From Triatoma infestans (taxonomy: Eukaryota; Arthropoda; Insecta; Hemiptera; Reduviidae), in assembly GCA_011037195.1 (NCBI GenBank), contig JAAEAF010001543.1, forward strand, positions 162,735 to 226,734: DNA of 64,000 nt, given 5' to 3'. This document shows, piece after piece, positions 1 to 12,641 of the stretch. The position numbers and the translations under genes are program-made. Each line of letters opens with the position of its first letter. Position 1 is the first letter of the stretch. The notes beneath the pieces are model-generated. The model worked only from the letters and a program-made list of their open reading frames with translations, searched no databases and was not told the DNA's origin.

Positions 1-2660
1 TTATTTTATGGTTTATTTGATGCATTAGTTACAGTTCATTTCATTATACTTTAAACGCACAGTGGACTGAACATATGGCCAGAAAGAAAGCCGTAAAAAT
101 TGAAAGATGTTGATTGAAAGGATTGTAGATCGGAACAGAATCTAAGGTAGACAGATTTAGTCAGAAATGATAAAAACTTGAAAAAAAATGGAAAGCGATG
201 GCCAACATCGATGGCGATTGTTAGAATTATAAGTAGAACTTCTAGGAAGAGTAATGGCATAATGGTTGGAAGCGCGGAATTCCGTGCGTGAGTTAGAAAT
301 GTGGGTTCAATAAATTGGAAGATGGGAAGCGGAAGTGTTTACAAAGCTAAATATATCCCGCCCAGAAAGTTGAGTTGGTTTTCTAGTGCGTCTGTTCTTT
401 TCATAAAGTTGTAGTAACTATAAAAATGTGGGTACTTGCAGAAGGATGTATGAGGGCGAGCTTAGTGATTGCCTGAATGGCACGGCACGGTAAACCCAAC
501 ATCACCTAATTGTAGGGTGGCCAGGACTTTGTTTCCGGGTTGACAGGCCAGGGAATATTCGCAGAGGCGACTAAATCTCTGAAAAAAAATGGCTCATCAT
601 CCACTTCCTATACTGGGATAACTAACTGGACTCAAATCTCGTGTCAAAGGCTGGCAAACATTTTTTACTGGAGAGCCAAAGCACACAAGAAGCTGAAGTC
701 TAGCCAGGATTATGAAAATAATACAATATGTGCCAATTATTCTATAGAAGTAATAATGAGAATTTCTGTTAGCTGTCAGTTTTCCTTTGCTATTTCTATT
801 AAATGGACATAATAAAAGGAGTGAATGAATTTTATGAGTAATGTTTTGGCAACAGGGAGGGGGGTACTGTTTGTAACTGTTTTATATATATATATATATA
901 TAGTTTGTGTCTGTGAGAGAGATATGGCCAGCAGCGATAACGTTTGGGGGGGCAAATAGGTGGGAAGTATAACAACCAGTCGGGGGTTATGGTTTGTGCT
1001 GTTCCTGGGAAGTTGTGGAAGGACAGCGGAGAAGATACGTGTGCTGTGTGTTCGTATTATTTTACCGTTTGTGGTGTTGCCCATAGTTCTCTTTCTAACC
1101 GCTGTAGGGTGTTAGTGGTGTTGAAGAAGCAAGGCTGAAAGTAATGAGCTCCGTTAGCCTGCTATTTCTTCCTCCTTCTCGCCCGGCAATCTCTCGCTGT
1201 AAATACTTCTTCCCTTGACTGTTCTCTGCCTGCCTGTCTTGTCTGCCCGTCCTATGTCTGTCTGTATTTCTCATTTTCTCAACGTATTTTCTGTTCAACT
1301 TTCTCTCAACTGGGTGTGAGTCAATAGCTATGTGTTTTTCGCCTTTTTCTATTTTAGAATCTTCTCCTTCCAAACTTCCCACATTCTTAGCTAATCCACC
1401 GAGACATTTCTTATTTTCAAACCTTTTTTTTTTTTTCCTGTATTCTCATTCTTAGATCTAACACCTAACGTACACAATACGTACACACAAATACACAAAA
1501 GCTTACACACCTTGAAAATACTTACAGCCTTCTACTTTACTCATTTACTTTGAACTATTTCTGTTTCTCTTGTACACCGACACATACACACACACACACA
1601 AACTCCTCTCATATAACTTTACAGCCATACCACTAACTGGTGCACTTCACACCTAAACCCTGTTCGTTATATTTACACTAAGAATACTTACATTCTTTCA
1701 CTTTTTCTCTATCTAACTTTCTCCCCAATTCTAATAAACCCACTTTATTTTCTTCAGTAAATTTTCTAATACTTATATTAATAACTCTTAAAATATATTT
1801 ATTATAAAAAAAAAAATAAATATAATTTTAATTGAATTTAAATAATTTTGTTTAATATTTTCACTTTTTTTATCCGTAAAATTTTGTATAACTACAGTTT
1901 ATCTCACAGGAAGTAGATTCGAAATTTAGTTTTCAGTGGAAATTATGTAAACATTTAGGCTTCCGGATAGAAAAAAAAAAAATGGTGTACCATGGTTGTT
2001 TATAAACAGAAATTCTCAAAAATGGAAAATACCGGAAGACCAAAATGGATATTCCAGTTTGGATATCTCAAGATGATTCACCTATACATGTTTCGAAATG
2101 ATTGACAGGAATGATATATTTTTACAAAAAAAAAAAAAAATTCTTCAATGTTTCAAAGATTTTCTTCAAAAAAACAACTGCAACAATTTTGTTCAAAGGT
2201 TTCATACCAGTGTTTTAAGTTTGGTTTATATTTGGTAAATGCTTTTGCTTCGTAAAAATTGATTTTATGGGGAGCTTTTATGCTTTTACACAAGATAATC
2301 TTTTAATGGTCAAAATGGTAGGGTTTCATTACCTACATACAGTGATGGTAAGACTATAGCACGCGTGCCTAAGGTGGCACGTACGAAAATTATCCTGGCA
2401 CGTGAACAATTTAACCAATGAACCAATGAAACCACCTACACACACACACACACACACATAAACGTACAACTTACATCATGTTAGCTTTACCAAAGAGATT
2501 CTTTACACACATTATCGCCACAATTACCACTGTAGCATAAAATGGAGCACAATATGTTTAATTGCGAGTTGAAGAGTCAGAGTTGAGGGAATCAGAAAAT
2601 TATTTAGAGACCACTTTATTTAATATTATAGTTAACAATTTAAAAATAATAATACAATTA
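1..2660. other. AT-rich stretch with no gene seen
   Basis: No open frame here has recognisable protein features. The stretch holds a (TA)n run at 882-902, short CA/AC runs near 1,580-1,600 and 2,439-2,458, and several A or T runs. A segment near 1,903-2,160 (aggaagtagattcgaaattt, then a CTTCCGG motif) faintly resembles the start of the family D repeat described at 2,686-3,692 and may be a decayed copy. Nothing else is assigned. Confidence 0.5.
882..902. repeat. (TA)n microsatellite
   Basis: About ten uninterrupted TA dinucleotides, read directly. Confidence 0.9.
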
Positions 2661-2685
2661 TTTTATGTGGTCTATTAATTTTTTT

Positions 2686-3692
2686 TTACCTCTCTTACTC
2701 CTAATAAGAGGAAGTATTGAATCGTGTCATATTTTCGATATCGAGTTTTCACAGGAAATATCCATTTTGAGGTCCCCTGAGTCCAAAAAAGTGGTTTTTA
2801 GCAAATGGTGTGTGTGTGTGTGTGTATGTGTATGTGTGTGTATGTGAACAGCATAGCTCAAAAACGAAAAATCGTAGAACGTTCGAACTTGATATTCCGT
2901 TTAGGTATCACATGGGAATCTAACAGTACGTTATCTGTCAAAATCCAGTCTTTCTGGCAAAATTCCATAACCGGAAGTAACAAATCACTAGTTTGTTTTT
3001 TTTACTTTTTTCCGATTTTCTCAAAAATGGCTCCGAAGATTTTCTTCAAACTTGTAAGAGCTACATTTTTTTATTTGAAACATTTCTCTGGAAAAATTCA
3101 TGTAAGGGCACTTTTGGGGGAGGAGTGGGGTTAGGTTTTCATCTAAAGTGTTTTCAGTTTATTGGACAATTCGTCATCTAAATAATGTTAATTAGAATTA
3201 AATATATTCTTGAACTTCCAAGTATGAAATAAATCGTATAACCGGAAGTGCGTTAACTTTATCACTTTACTAAATGATTTTTTTTCACTTTTCGCGACTT
3301 TCTCAAAAATGGCTCCGATGATTTTCTTGAAACTTCTTATATAAACTACGCATAAAAAAGATCTACAACTTTTACTTTAAAAAATTTCTCTAGGAACATT
3401 CATTTATGGGCGCTTTTAGGGAAGGGGAGAGGTTATGTTTTTCTTTAAAATGCTATCATAGTTGAATATACAATTCTATCATCCAAGCAAAATTAATTAG
3501 AAATAAATAGATGGCCAAAATTCCAAGTTTCAAGAAAATTAGTAAACCGGAAGAGCTCTTTTACTAAACAGTTTTTTCAGTTTTCGACGAATTTCATTAA
3601 ATTTGGTACACTAACTATAAAATTTGTGAATTATAATTTTTATGATCTGGAGTAAGAGAAAGTTGTGTGAGTGTTTCACACCAGATTTTTTT
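2686..3692 (+). repeat. Family D repeat, near-complete copy
   Basis: Member of the dominant repeat family of the window. It begins with a TTACTCCTAATAAGAGGAAG-type segment, a GTGTCATATTTTCGATAT segment and a stretch around ttttgaggtcccctgagt. It then carries repeated modules containing ACCGGAAGT, TCAAAAATGGCTCCGA, a G-rich GGGGAGAGG/GGGGTTAGG tract, and rc forms of GATGATAGAATTGT near 3,470 and 3,168, which gives a module period of about 304 bp. The right end (about 3,645-3,692) reads GGAGTAAGAGAAAGTTGTGT then GTGTTTCACACCAGA, the reverse complement of the end seen at 17,028 and 43,898. A (TG)n run at 2,808-2,846 lies inside. No protein is evident. It is probably a non-autonomous DNA element or an ancient satellite-like unit; the superfamily is unknown. 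Confidence 0.75.
2808..2846. repeat. (TG)n/(TATG) microsatellite
   Basis: A TG run with two TATG interruptions inside the family D copy. The equivalent site in the 44 kb copy (44,701-44,719, opposite orientation) is an AC run, so the microsatellite seems to be an inherited part of the repeat. Confidence 0.85.
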
Positions 3693-5134
3693 TTTGCAGT
3701 GTTTAACATAAAAATTGACGCTTTATTACGAAATTTTCGTTACTTTTAATTATCATTTTTCATCTACAAATAATGCTTTTCCGAAATGAATTTTGTAAAA
3801 AACAATTCAAGAAATAGAATGACTGATCTCTAGGCGAATTATTAAGTGGCAAAATATGAATCAGATGTAAAGTATTTAGGTATTGATGATACAGCAAAGT
3901 ATCGCATTAATAAATGTGAATTTCTGTATGATTGTATGATAAATTAGGAGTTAATTACCAATTTTATTTATTACCTCATTTACATATATGAAATTTCAAA
4001 TTAATAATTTTCAAAATAATATCAGTAAAATTGGCAAAAGATAAATTTTTTATTAACTTTTTTTCAATAAAACTTTTATGATAATGTTTAATTATCAAAA
4101 ATGTTTAATTAATGTTGAACAGGTAACAATTCAACATCATTAATACCCCACTTAATTGACATAGAAAATGTATATTTTTCATTTTAATTAAGCTCTTACA
4201 AGAGAAATATTTTCAGTTATTTTTTTTATTTTAGCGATAAAAAATTTTGCCACCCCCTGCATATTAGGGGGCGACCAAATTTATCAATGACTCTGGGAAT
4301 GAGTGCCCTAGATCGGTGTACAGTCAAATACAAAAAAGTACTACAATAGTATATAATGAATATTTCAAGTTTGACGAATAAATGCTCTTTTGCTTTTTTA
4401 AGTTTGTAATTAAGCTCCTTCAAGAGAAAATTTTACGAGAAATTATTGAACAATATTAGAAATTGTCAATACGTATTGAATTTTTGGCTATTGTTAGCAA
4501 CTGTTTACAAGTCACCACAGATCTTACATTGTGGGCCTTACTTATCCTCAAACAACAGAGAAAAATTGTAAACAACAGGTGAATTATAATTGATGTAATA
4601 AACACTAATTTATAAAATATTGTCCAGAATTCAAATTAAAAATTTGATAAACAAGAACGCTCATTTTTTTGTGATTGCTTTATTTAAAGATCTGTTATAA
4701 TTGTATTTCAAATCTATAATGGAACATATGCTTTTTTTTTTTTTTCTTCGCCAATTACAATTTCCATGAATTAATATTATCTTTCTACCGACATATTGTT
4801 TCTCCATGAAACCTTGATGGAGATATTTGTTACAGTTCCCATTCCCTGCTTCAATCGGGAGCTCAGTAACGTGTCTTCGTAACAGATAACCACAGAACAG
4901 TATATCCATAACCTAGCAACCGACTTACGTCAACATGACTCACATCTTTACATAGGTCTTCTTGGAATGCAGGTTTTCCTTTGAGTGACGATAGCTTCGT
5001 AATTGTAAGCTTTGTTTGTATTTAGTTACCATCTTGCAAATCGTCTAACCTGAAACATGTTTCATCAGATAGATAAAACTTTAGAAGTTAATTATAATGC
5101 TGAAATATGATACAATTTATATTGAAGTCATATT
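3693..5134. other. AT-rich spacer, no gene seen
   Basis: No coding signal. The only structure noticed is a short GC hairpin near 4,249-4,274 (CCCCCT / AGGGGG) and a poly(T) run at about 4,731-4,745. Confidence 0.5.
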
Positions 5135-5560
5135 TTCTACTTTCTCATTCCTGGTAAGACGGAAGTATTGGGATTGTGTCAAATATTCGAAATTGAATTT
5201 TCATCGGAAATACATTTTTTTGAGGTCCTTTGAATATGAAAAAAGTGTTTTTTTAGCGAATGGTCTATAAACGTGAATCTCAACAACGAAATGTTGCAGG
5301 GAGCTTAAATTTAGTATTCCATTTAGGTACTACCATCGCATTTTACTTGAAGGTTTCAGTAAAATACTACTTACTGTTTTTTTTTTCAATTTTTTGCGAT
5401 TTTCTCTATAACAGTCCCAACGATTTTTTTTAATCTTTGTATATTATCTATCCAAGTAAATGCCTATCACTTTTATTTGAAATATTTTTCTATAAAAATT
5501 GCTTTTGAATGATTTTCTGCGGAAACTGTATAGACTTTACATTTCAAATGATAAATTTGT
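5135..5560 (+). repeat. Family D fragment (5' part only)
   Basis: It aligns by eye with the first part of the copy at 2,686: a GACGGAAGTATTGGGATTGT segment, an AAATTGAATTTTCATCGGAA segment, a stretch around ttttttgaggtcctttgaat, then the AGCGAATGG segment. It breaks off before the later G-rich tract and terminal inverted repeat, so it is a truncated or decayed copy. Confidence 0.6.
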
Positions 5561-5605
5561 CTGTGTAACCATGCATACAACTTCTACCTGCCAGCCAGTA
5601 TATTA

Positions 5606-5657
5606 TATACCAGTATGCTAGTAACTATGTGTATACCATTATGCTAGTTACTATACA
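5606..5657. repeat. 26-bp tandem duplication
   Basis: Two adjacent units beginning TATACCAGTATGCTAGT and TATACCATTATGCTAGT, exactly 26 bp apart with a few mismatches. Confidence 0.7.
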
Positions 5658-8600
5658 GGGTATCCCAAGGTAAATGGATAACGACTTTTTCTCGGAAACT
5701 AAGATAGCTAGAAAAAAAGACTAAAAAATACGTGTCCCCGTAGTTTTTTGTTAGAAAACCAAATTTAATTTGCAAATTTGTTTTGGTGCTTCCAGAAGCG
5801 ATATATAGGCACCAACTTCATTTTTTCAAATGGGGCGGTGTGGTTTTTATTTAAGAAATAGATTCCTCTATTTTTTGTAAGAAAAATTTATTTGTACGGT
5901 TTTTTTCTGTGAGCGATATTTTACAAGTTATGAATGAAAACATGATTCCTATAAGAAATTTCAAAATGATATAACGGTTTTTTGATTGAATAAGAAGAAA
6001 AGTACTATTTTATTATAAATTTCACTCCTCATTAATTACAGGTCTTGCTCGAACTGGCCCCCACCATTAGAGATGTATTTCTTTGGTCGTAAGGTACAAT
6101 TGGCAGGAAAAAGCATTTGTATGCATCTCTAATGGTGGGTGCCAGTTTTATTAACTTTTAAATTAATTGCTGTACTAATTTTTTTAATTTTTTTTTTTTC
6201 AGGTAATCTAAATTTTATCGTATTTTTTTAAGAGATTATTGGCGAAGAATCATTCATTCTTAAGGTAAGAAACCTTTTTATTTATTGATTAAATCAAATT
6301 TCCTGCTAAATTTTTTATTCAGTTGGTTGTAATACCTTACTCACAGCAAAAATGAAGAGATCCATGCTTATAGTGATGTCGATAACTTGTTAATCCTCAT
6401 TTGGAAACCATACTTCTGATCTTTCAATCTGTAAAGACTTTTTTAATTTTCTACGTTTACAAAGTCTAGTGAAATCAAAAAAAGTTTAAAAATATTTAAC
6501 CAATGATGAATTAGAGGAATGAGGATTCTTTGCTTTTCTATAAAGGGTGGATAATCAGCATGCTTTATTTTCGTAATTGTCCATAGACATAGAAGCATCA
6601 GACATGACTTCCTATATCAGAAATGATTACAGTTTCTAGTCCAGAATTTTGATTTGTTTATTTTGTTTGAATAAGGAGTAAATAAATATAATCGCTTATT
6701 CCTTCCATTTCATCAAAATGTTGAAGTAAAATCCATATAGGAATCATAATAGGATACCTTTGTAGTATCTATAAAGCAAATATTTTCAAGTATTTTCATT
6801 TATGATGTCACATAGCATTCCAAGTCCGCAGGGTGAAAATAAAAGTTAAAAAAATCGATTAAATAACCAACGTTCAGACAAAAATCAGCAATTTCACTTT
6901 TGTATAGAAACCCTCCCACAACAACAAGGTCAACCTTTATTGGATATTTGTTAAGCCCCACCACATTCTATAGAAGCTTGAGACTCAATTACTTTCTCGC
7001 CTTTGTAGCCATTCACAAGAAGGGCTTTTTTTGGCTTATAAAGTATAATACAGGACCTTGGGGAATTTTTTTTTTATTTAACCAATAGCCTAGGGAAGTT
7101 TTCGTGAAGGCCTGACGTCCTTGCCGATTTTTCTAACTAAAACTACCTCTGTGAACTGGAAGGCCGGGATAAAGTACTTAAATCTGCCTCATTTTTAGTT
7201 TGCTGTTCTACTTCATGATTTTTTTTATTCATAGTGTTCAGTATTTAATATAAATTTAAATTTGCCTCCAACAGCGTACAATAATTTTATTTTTGGGAGG
7301 GTATTGTACTGCCTTGATAAAAATTTACTAATCTATTAGGCTGTGTCATAAATGTAGAGAAGGGGTAACCTATGCATTCTTCCTCTCAGTCGCTCGCCAT
7401 TTTAAGCTCGACGGAGTAAGTCATTATGCAACACTCTCTTGAATAGGTCGCAGTGTAATACCTATATAATTCATGCCAGTTCGATTGCCCTTAATGGTGA
7501 AAACCCAAGTTTGTTATTTACTTCTGGTTTTCCTGGGTAGTGTTAATAAACTGGTCCTTTTGTCGGCTTAGCGGCTCGGTTCTCTCGGGCCTGAAATCAT
7601 GAGCTCATTGTGGTGGTTTCTTCCGGTTGGTTTCCTGCCGTGTAGCTTCTGGGAGCCCATTTAATTATTGTCTACAATCATCAGCCATGTAGCAGGGTAT
7701 TGGTCAAGACTCAAGAGTTGGGATGCACATACGAATTATTTCCTTATTCCTATTTTTTTCTCTCCCCTATTCCCCGGTATAGGCTAAGGACATATGGGTC
7801 TTCCAACACTGGCAACAAGGATTCTGCGTTTCAAGGTAAGCGCCATTCCTGTGTGAAAGTGATAATAAATCATATTTGCTACCCACTTTTCTACGTTCAT
7901 ACAATGGATGTATTAGGTGGAGAGAATTTAGGTCTGGTTGATGATATAAGAAGAAGACTTGGTTAACACTGGTTAACTAATATATTAATTTAGAGACACA
8001 GACTGCCTAGACTTTACAATAGAGAAATGTTTTAAGGTAGAGTGATATGAAAATGACACTCTATATATATGTCTGAAAATTTCACAGCATTTACTCTGAT
8101 TGTCAAAAACTTTGATTTGGTCCATAAGTAGCCCCAGATACATATTCCCTGACCAACAAATTCGCATATATGATAGTTTTTCGTACATAATGTAATGTTG
8201 TTTCATTTTGCGAGAACCAATAGCAGAATTTATGGAGCGCCTCTATCTTGGTTCTCTAATTGCATGGTACTCCATTGTTTAACGAAACAAGAATATGCTC
8301 TGAATAAATGTTTCTCCACTTTCTTACATTGACAAAAGACATCAAAACGACATTGCATGTTAAATAAATTTTAACGTTAAAAAAAATACAAACTTCACCT
8401 CTGTTTTTCAAGATACAAATAGCTGATCAACCAACACCCTCGCAATCTTGTCTAAAGTTTTGTTATGGCAGCTGGTTGTTACAGTAATTTCACCAATCGT
8501 TTTTTTAATCAGACTTCAACGGTTATATTGGAAAGAGGAGGAGTTTTCTGCATTATGCGATGGTTTTTCCTTTTCCCATTAGTTGAAGAATCACAACATC

Positions 8601-9240
8601 ACACATTGCCGTTCACACTGCCACCAGAAGGTGCAGGGGTTGGAAATCCGTAGACCCAGAGTCCAGACCGGTAGCTTCATACGTTCTATTGTTTGTTGTA
8701 TAGATAGATAATGTGTCATTGTTTAAAGAAACTAAATTTCTGTAACCTGTTGACATCGCCCAAATCATCGACCGTTTAGGGAGTTTAGCGGTTTATATGT
8801 GATTGTAATTAAAACAAAACCACCAGTTTGAAAAATAATTATTACATAAAATAGAAACATATAAATATGCACTAGCAGTATACATGACTAAAATATTATT
8901 TTAATAAATCAACATTGTAATAAAGAAACAAAATATCAACTGTAATTCAATTATTTAATTAATGTAACCTGTAGCAACATTAGATTTACAAAAATTGGCT
9001 AGTTTTTACCAGTTCTGACCATTTAAGTATTCAACACCTTTATCCCCTGATAAAAAAGACCTTATTTCAGTATTTAAGTTTTAATTCTGTAAAATTGAAT
9101 AAACATCAATGTAATGGTATGTATCATCATTTTCTTTGCTGTTATTATAGTGAACAGACCAGGCCGACTACTTAACGTCCAACTACTGTGGGGTGGAAGC
9201 ACTTACTTTAATTGGCATTGTTTAAACGAGTATAAAATTT
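5653..9240. other. Unassigned stretch, no gene seen
   Basis: No recognisable coding sequence. ACAGGGTATCCCAAG at 5,654-5,668 resembles the CAGGGTGTCCC ends of several insect DNA transposons, but no partner end was found. A small inverted repeat lies at 6,053-6,146. The less AT-rich patch 7,320-7,720 (around aagctcgacggagtaagtca) may be a decayed mobile element but I cannot assign it. The rest is AT-rich and featureless. Confidence 0.45.
6053..6146. repeat. Short inverted repeat (hairpin)
   Basis: ACTGGCCCCCACCATTAGAG at 6,053 and onward is mirrored by CTCTAATGGTGGGTGCCAGT ending at 6,146. The arms are about 22-23 bp with one or two mismatches, separated by about 49 bp. It could be a miniature foldback element or chance hairpin; no target duplication is evident. 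Confidence 0.7.
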
Positions 9241-9242
9241 AG

Positions 9243-9320
9243 AAGTTATACGCGAGATTCGAACTAGGGTCCTTCCAGTTACAAGTCCAAGCTCATAACC
9301 ACTACATCAGCACTTCTTCA
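9243..9320 (-). repeat. tRNA-like SINE head or tRNA pseudogene
   Basis: Read on the minus strand, GATGTAGTGGTTATGAGC matches a pol III A box and TAGTTCGAATCTCGC matches a B box, at tRNA-like spacing. The possible anticodon loop (CTTGTAA) is not closed by a good stem and the acceptor stem is poor, so this is not a working tRNA. It differs from the SINE family at 12,386 and may be a second SINE type. The downstream body is not recognisable. Confidence 0.5.
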
Positions 9321-12300
9321 TTCAGTGGAATTAATGTCGACTAGCTGTATCTTCGATATGCTTAGTTTCATACAAAACATGTGACCGATGTTTTGAACCA
9401 TTTAATATGTACCATTATGAAATTTCATTTTAGTTATAAATAAAATTATTGAATGTGATTTGTTTTCATAAAAAAGAAAGTGATAATATTTCTTCCATTG
9501 TGCAAGTTAAATTCAAAATTCCATCTTTAATAATACGTAGTTGATTATGATTAAAACACGTATAAAGTCTTTTAAAAAATATTGAGATAAAATTCTCATA
9601 TTCTGGTATAACATACCACATATGTGGTTTTGAAAAAACGTGCTTAGGTAGAAATTCCAGTTCATTTAAAAAGAAATCTGCCATTTTGAATTTACAACAT
9701 TATTTGAAATATAGCTTGGTAATGGCATAGATGTAGTGGGGAAAAAAAAGTAATATAAATACGTGACTCTGTGTGTGTATGGTGTGATGTATGTGCGTAT
9801 GTATGGCTTATAGTGCGATGTTGATGAGTGGAGTAAAATGAGGGAGGTATTGTTAGGAGCAAAAACTGTGGCACTCTCATTCGTGATATATGTATCCGTG
9901 GAAGCTGTCTAATGAGCGGGGAATGTAGGGCGAACGAACAGTGGCCGCACACTGAGAGCATCATTCCCCTCGGGGGTTGTTTTATCGCTGCCAACGCCAA
10001 CAGGCGGATAGACAGAGATAGTGAGAACATTGTTTAGAGGGGAGGAATGGTAAAAGAGAGAGAGATAGAGAGAAAATGGTTTTGAGTTGGTTTGGTGTAC
10101 AGAGCGGCGGTGCAATAGTTGGCAGTTTCTCTTAACACGCAGCACTGTTCTCTAGGTGGTCGACAACCGGTTTAATTAAAACTTGTGTGAATGGCGGCTT
10201 CGCTCTTCAACGTGCCCGCTTTCCTTTCACACGCATACCCACCTACCTCACTTTTCCTTTCTGAGTTAAGCTAGGGCACCCTTCTTGTGTTGGTCGGTTG
10301 TATCATAGTGAGGGTTTGGGATCCCAACTGCAATTCCCTTGTTAACTTGCCACCTCCAGATGCTGAAGGTTTTTATTTCCAATAGTCCAATTGGTAGATA
10401 GTGTTAGTATCAAACCTTTAAGGATCCTTACTGGCAAGGGAAGGAACAAGAATATTTGCCATTGTTTGGGGAGGGGGATGGCCAGCGAATGTTAGGAAAT
10501 TCATTTAAATTCTTTTAGTAAACAACTACTGGTTAGACGTTAATTCTAAATAGAAAGCTAAATAAAGTACTGATGATGGAAAGAGAGAGAATGTGCGAGA
10601 GTGATAAACTGATAAACCTAACAGAATTGACTGGCTGGGAGGCTCCAATGGACGTCTAATAGGCCTTGGAAAGCCCATCACTACTATGCTAACCCACAAA
10701 ATTCATTAATCAATCTCCCCTTCCATTTCTCTTCAACTGTTTGAAATAGTTAGTGGGAAAAAACAATTGTATTAATTGACAAGTTGAATTAAACACCTAA
10801 AGAGTGTAGAGTAGGCTTTGAGAATGAAGTTTACTACTAACACACTGGGGGCTGATAGACTAGTGCGGCCAATTACATTAAAGCATAGAGAGAACTTGGT
10901 AGTGAAATAATCCAGAAGAGATAAGGCGCCGTTTCAAGCACCCCCCAATTGATGGACTCTTCCATTTGTTTGCTAAAAGCAGCCAGTGTTTTTTTTAGAT
11001 TTGAATAACTTTTTTTCTAATTTTTTTTATTTGTACATTTTACCACTTCTGAATACCACCACGTAGTCTTTTTGCTTGTATTTTCAACACCTGGAATACT
11101 TTAGTGGTTTTCCCTTTTCAACCTTTTCTCCCATTCATCCATTTTCTTCGTAAGATACATTTCCAGAGAATATAATCACATAATGCTTTTTCATTTTGTC
11201 ACCATAATATATTTTATTTTATTATAAGCTATTTTTTCACTAAAATTCTGTTTTTATCATTTTTCATTACTTTATCCCTTCACTATTATTAATTTTCTTA
11301 ACATAATCAACTTCAAAGTCATTTCCGATACCGTGATATTCTTTTATACCTTTAAATTTGAAATGATTGGATCTAGAGATGCTTGTAATTATGTGTGAAC
11401 AGCCCTGCATCATTTTGTAGTCATCTACAGGATTTCAGATGTTCGCTTATTTCTCAGGATGTTTTGTGAACCTTTCACAATGTCACGAAAACTGCAAAAA
11501 TAATTTATTCAGTAATCAGAGAAAACGTTTTGTTTGTTGAAGTTTGCCCGATTGTTTTGAGAGCTTTTTGCGATTTTTCGTTTATCGTATTTCTCTGCAG
11601 TTAGATTTTGCCTAGTGATTGTGAGATAACGGAACACAATCAAGATTATGCGGAAGATAGATGATCACGAAATCATCACAAAATGAAGCACCATCAAGAA
11701 ATAAAATAAACACTGAAACCTTATATTTAAATCAGATTAACTCAGATTTAACTATTTTTTTTCTTTTCGTAATCTCTTATGTAAGACGAAGTCTTACGTT
11801 CATATAACTTCCCGAGTTTAAAAAAAACAAAACATGTTTTTTCAACATTTCTGTTAATGCAATATGGCTATACTCACAAAACTAATTACATAGCTTCAAA
11901 CATGAATTTTTTTTATTAAATTTTTAGTTTCCTTCACTTTATGTAGATTGCGGGAGCTCTAATTCATCGAAATGACCGTTTCACAGAATTAATTCTCTCA
12001 TATAAACATTTCCCTGAAAACGAATCAAATAAATGTGATGTGTATAGAACTAATACTCCAAATTTAATGAAAATTCATTATTGCGGGACACTTTAAATTG
12101 AAAATGATGAAATGAAAGTAGAAAGTGGCAGTTTTCTAATTGGCCAAACACCGATTATGAAAGTAACACTTTCGGTTGATGAATATTGCCTGGAACCTTT
12201 GACATATTAGTCGGGGATAAAAAATATCCGACATTTTATTCCATAGTAGCGTGATTACGATTGTTAGCAATTTATAAATTGTTGTAGATCCCTAAAAATA

Positions 12301-12373
12301 TATTTGTCCTAACACAATCACGCTAATAAATACCCGCACACTAAGAAGATCATTCACGCTGTATTTTAAAATC
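9321..12373. other. Unassigned stretch, no gene seen
   Basis: 9,760-10,140 contains TG/GA-rich simple sequence (GTGTGTGTATGG region; AGAGAGAGATAGAGAG near 10,054-10,074). 10,140-10,480 is less AT-rich but no reading frame looks real. 10,500-12,370 is AT-rich with many T runs and no recognised element. Confidence 0.45.
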
Positions 12374-12385
12374 GTAAACTAATTT

Positions 12386-12629
12386 TTTTTTTTTTAATTT
12401 AAGGTGCGCCAACATTTAGAGTCATTGGGCGCCCGGAGTCTTCTCAGTGCACTGCCGGCCTCCTGACAGTGTTCTCTCGTTACAAACAACACTGTCCATC
12501 ACCGGACAGTGAGCTGTAGAGGCTCCTAGGAAGAAAAACTTTATGGGTAGCACAGCTGAACTCGAACCCGGGTCCTCCGCGAGGGAGTCCAGTACGCTAA
12601 TCACTTATAGCTAGCTATTCCATTTCCCT
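12386..12629 (-). mobile_element. tRNA-derived SINE (SINE-1), complete copy
   Basis: The minus strand starts with a tRNA-like head: TAGCTATAAGTGATTAGCG (A-box region) and GGGTTCGAGTTC (B box). A body follows with CTTCCTAGGAGCCTC, AGCTCACTGTCC and an inverted GACAGTG/CACTGTC pair, and it ends in an A-rich tail (T run on the plus strand). It is flanked by a perfect 12-bp target duplication, GTAAACTAATTT, at 12,374-12,385 and 12,630-12,641. The length is 244 bp. The preserved duplication suggests a fairly recent LINE-mobilised insertion. It encodes no protein. Confidence 0.9.
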
Positions 12630-12641
12630 GTAAACTAATTT

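Noticed and set aside
2805..3181. Open frames beginning in the TG microsatellite
   Set aside because: They are low-complexity (VCVCVC) frames within a family D copy and are absent as conserved frames from the sister copies.
4249..4274. GC-rich short hairpin as a Helitron 3' end
   Set aside because: No CTRR terminus follows at the right distance and no matching TC start was found.
5049..5075. CTGATGA followed by AAACATGTTTC (minus strand) as a hammerhead
   Set aside because: CTGATGA and the possible GAAA are not separated by a stem II, so no hammerhead fold can be drawn.
9243..9320. A functional tRNA gene
   Set aside because: The A and B boxes are present, but the anticodon and acceptor stems do not pair, so it is listed as a tRNA-like SINE head or pseudogene.
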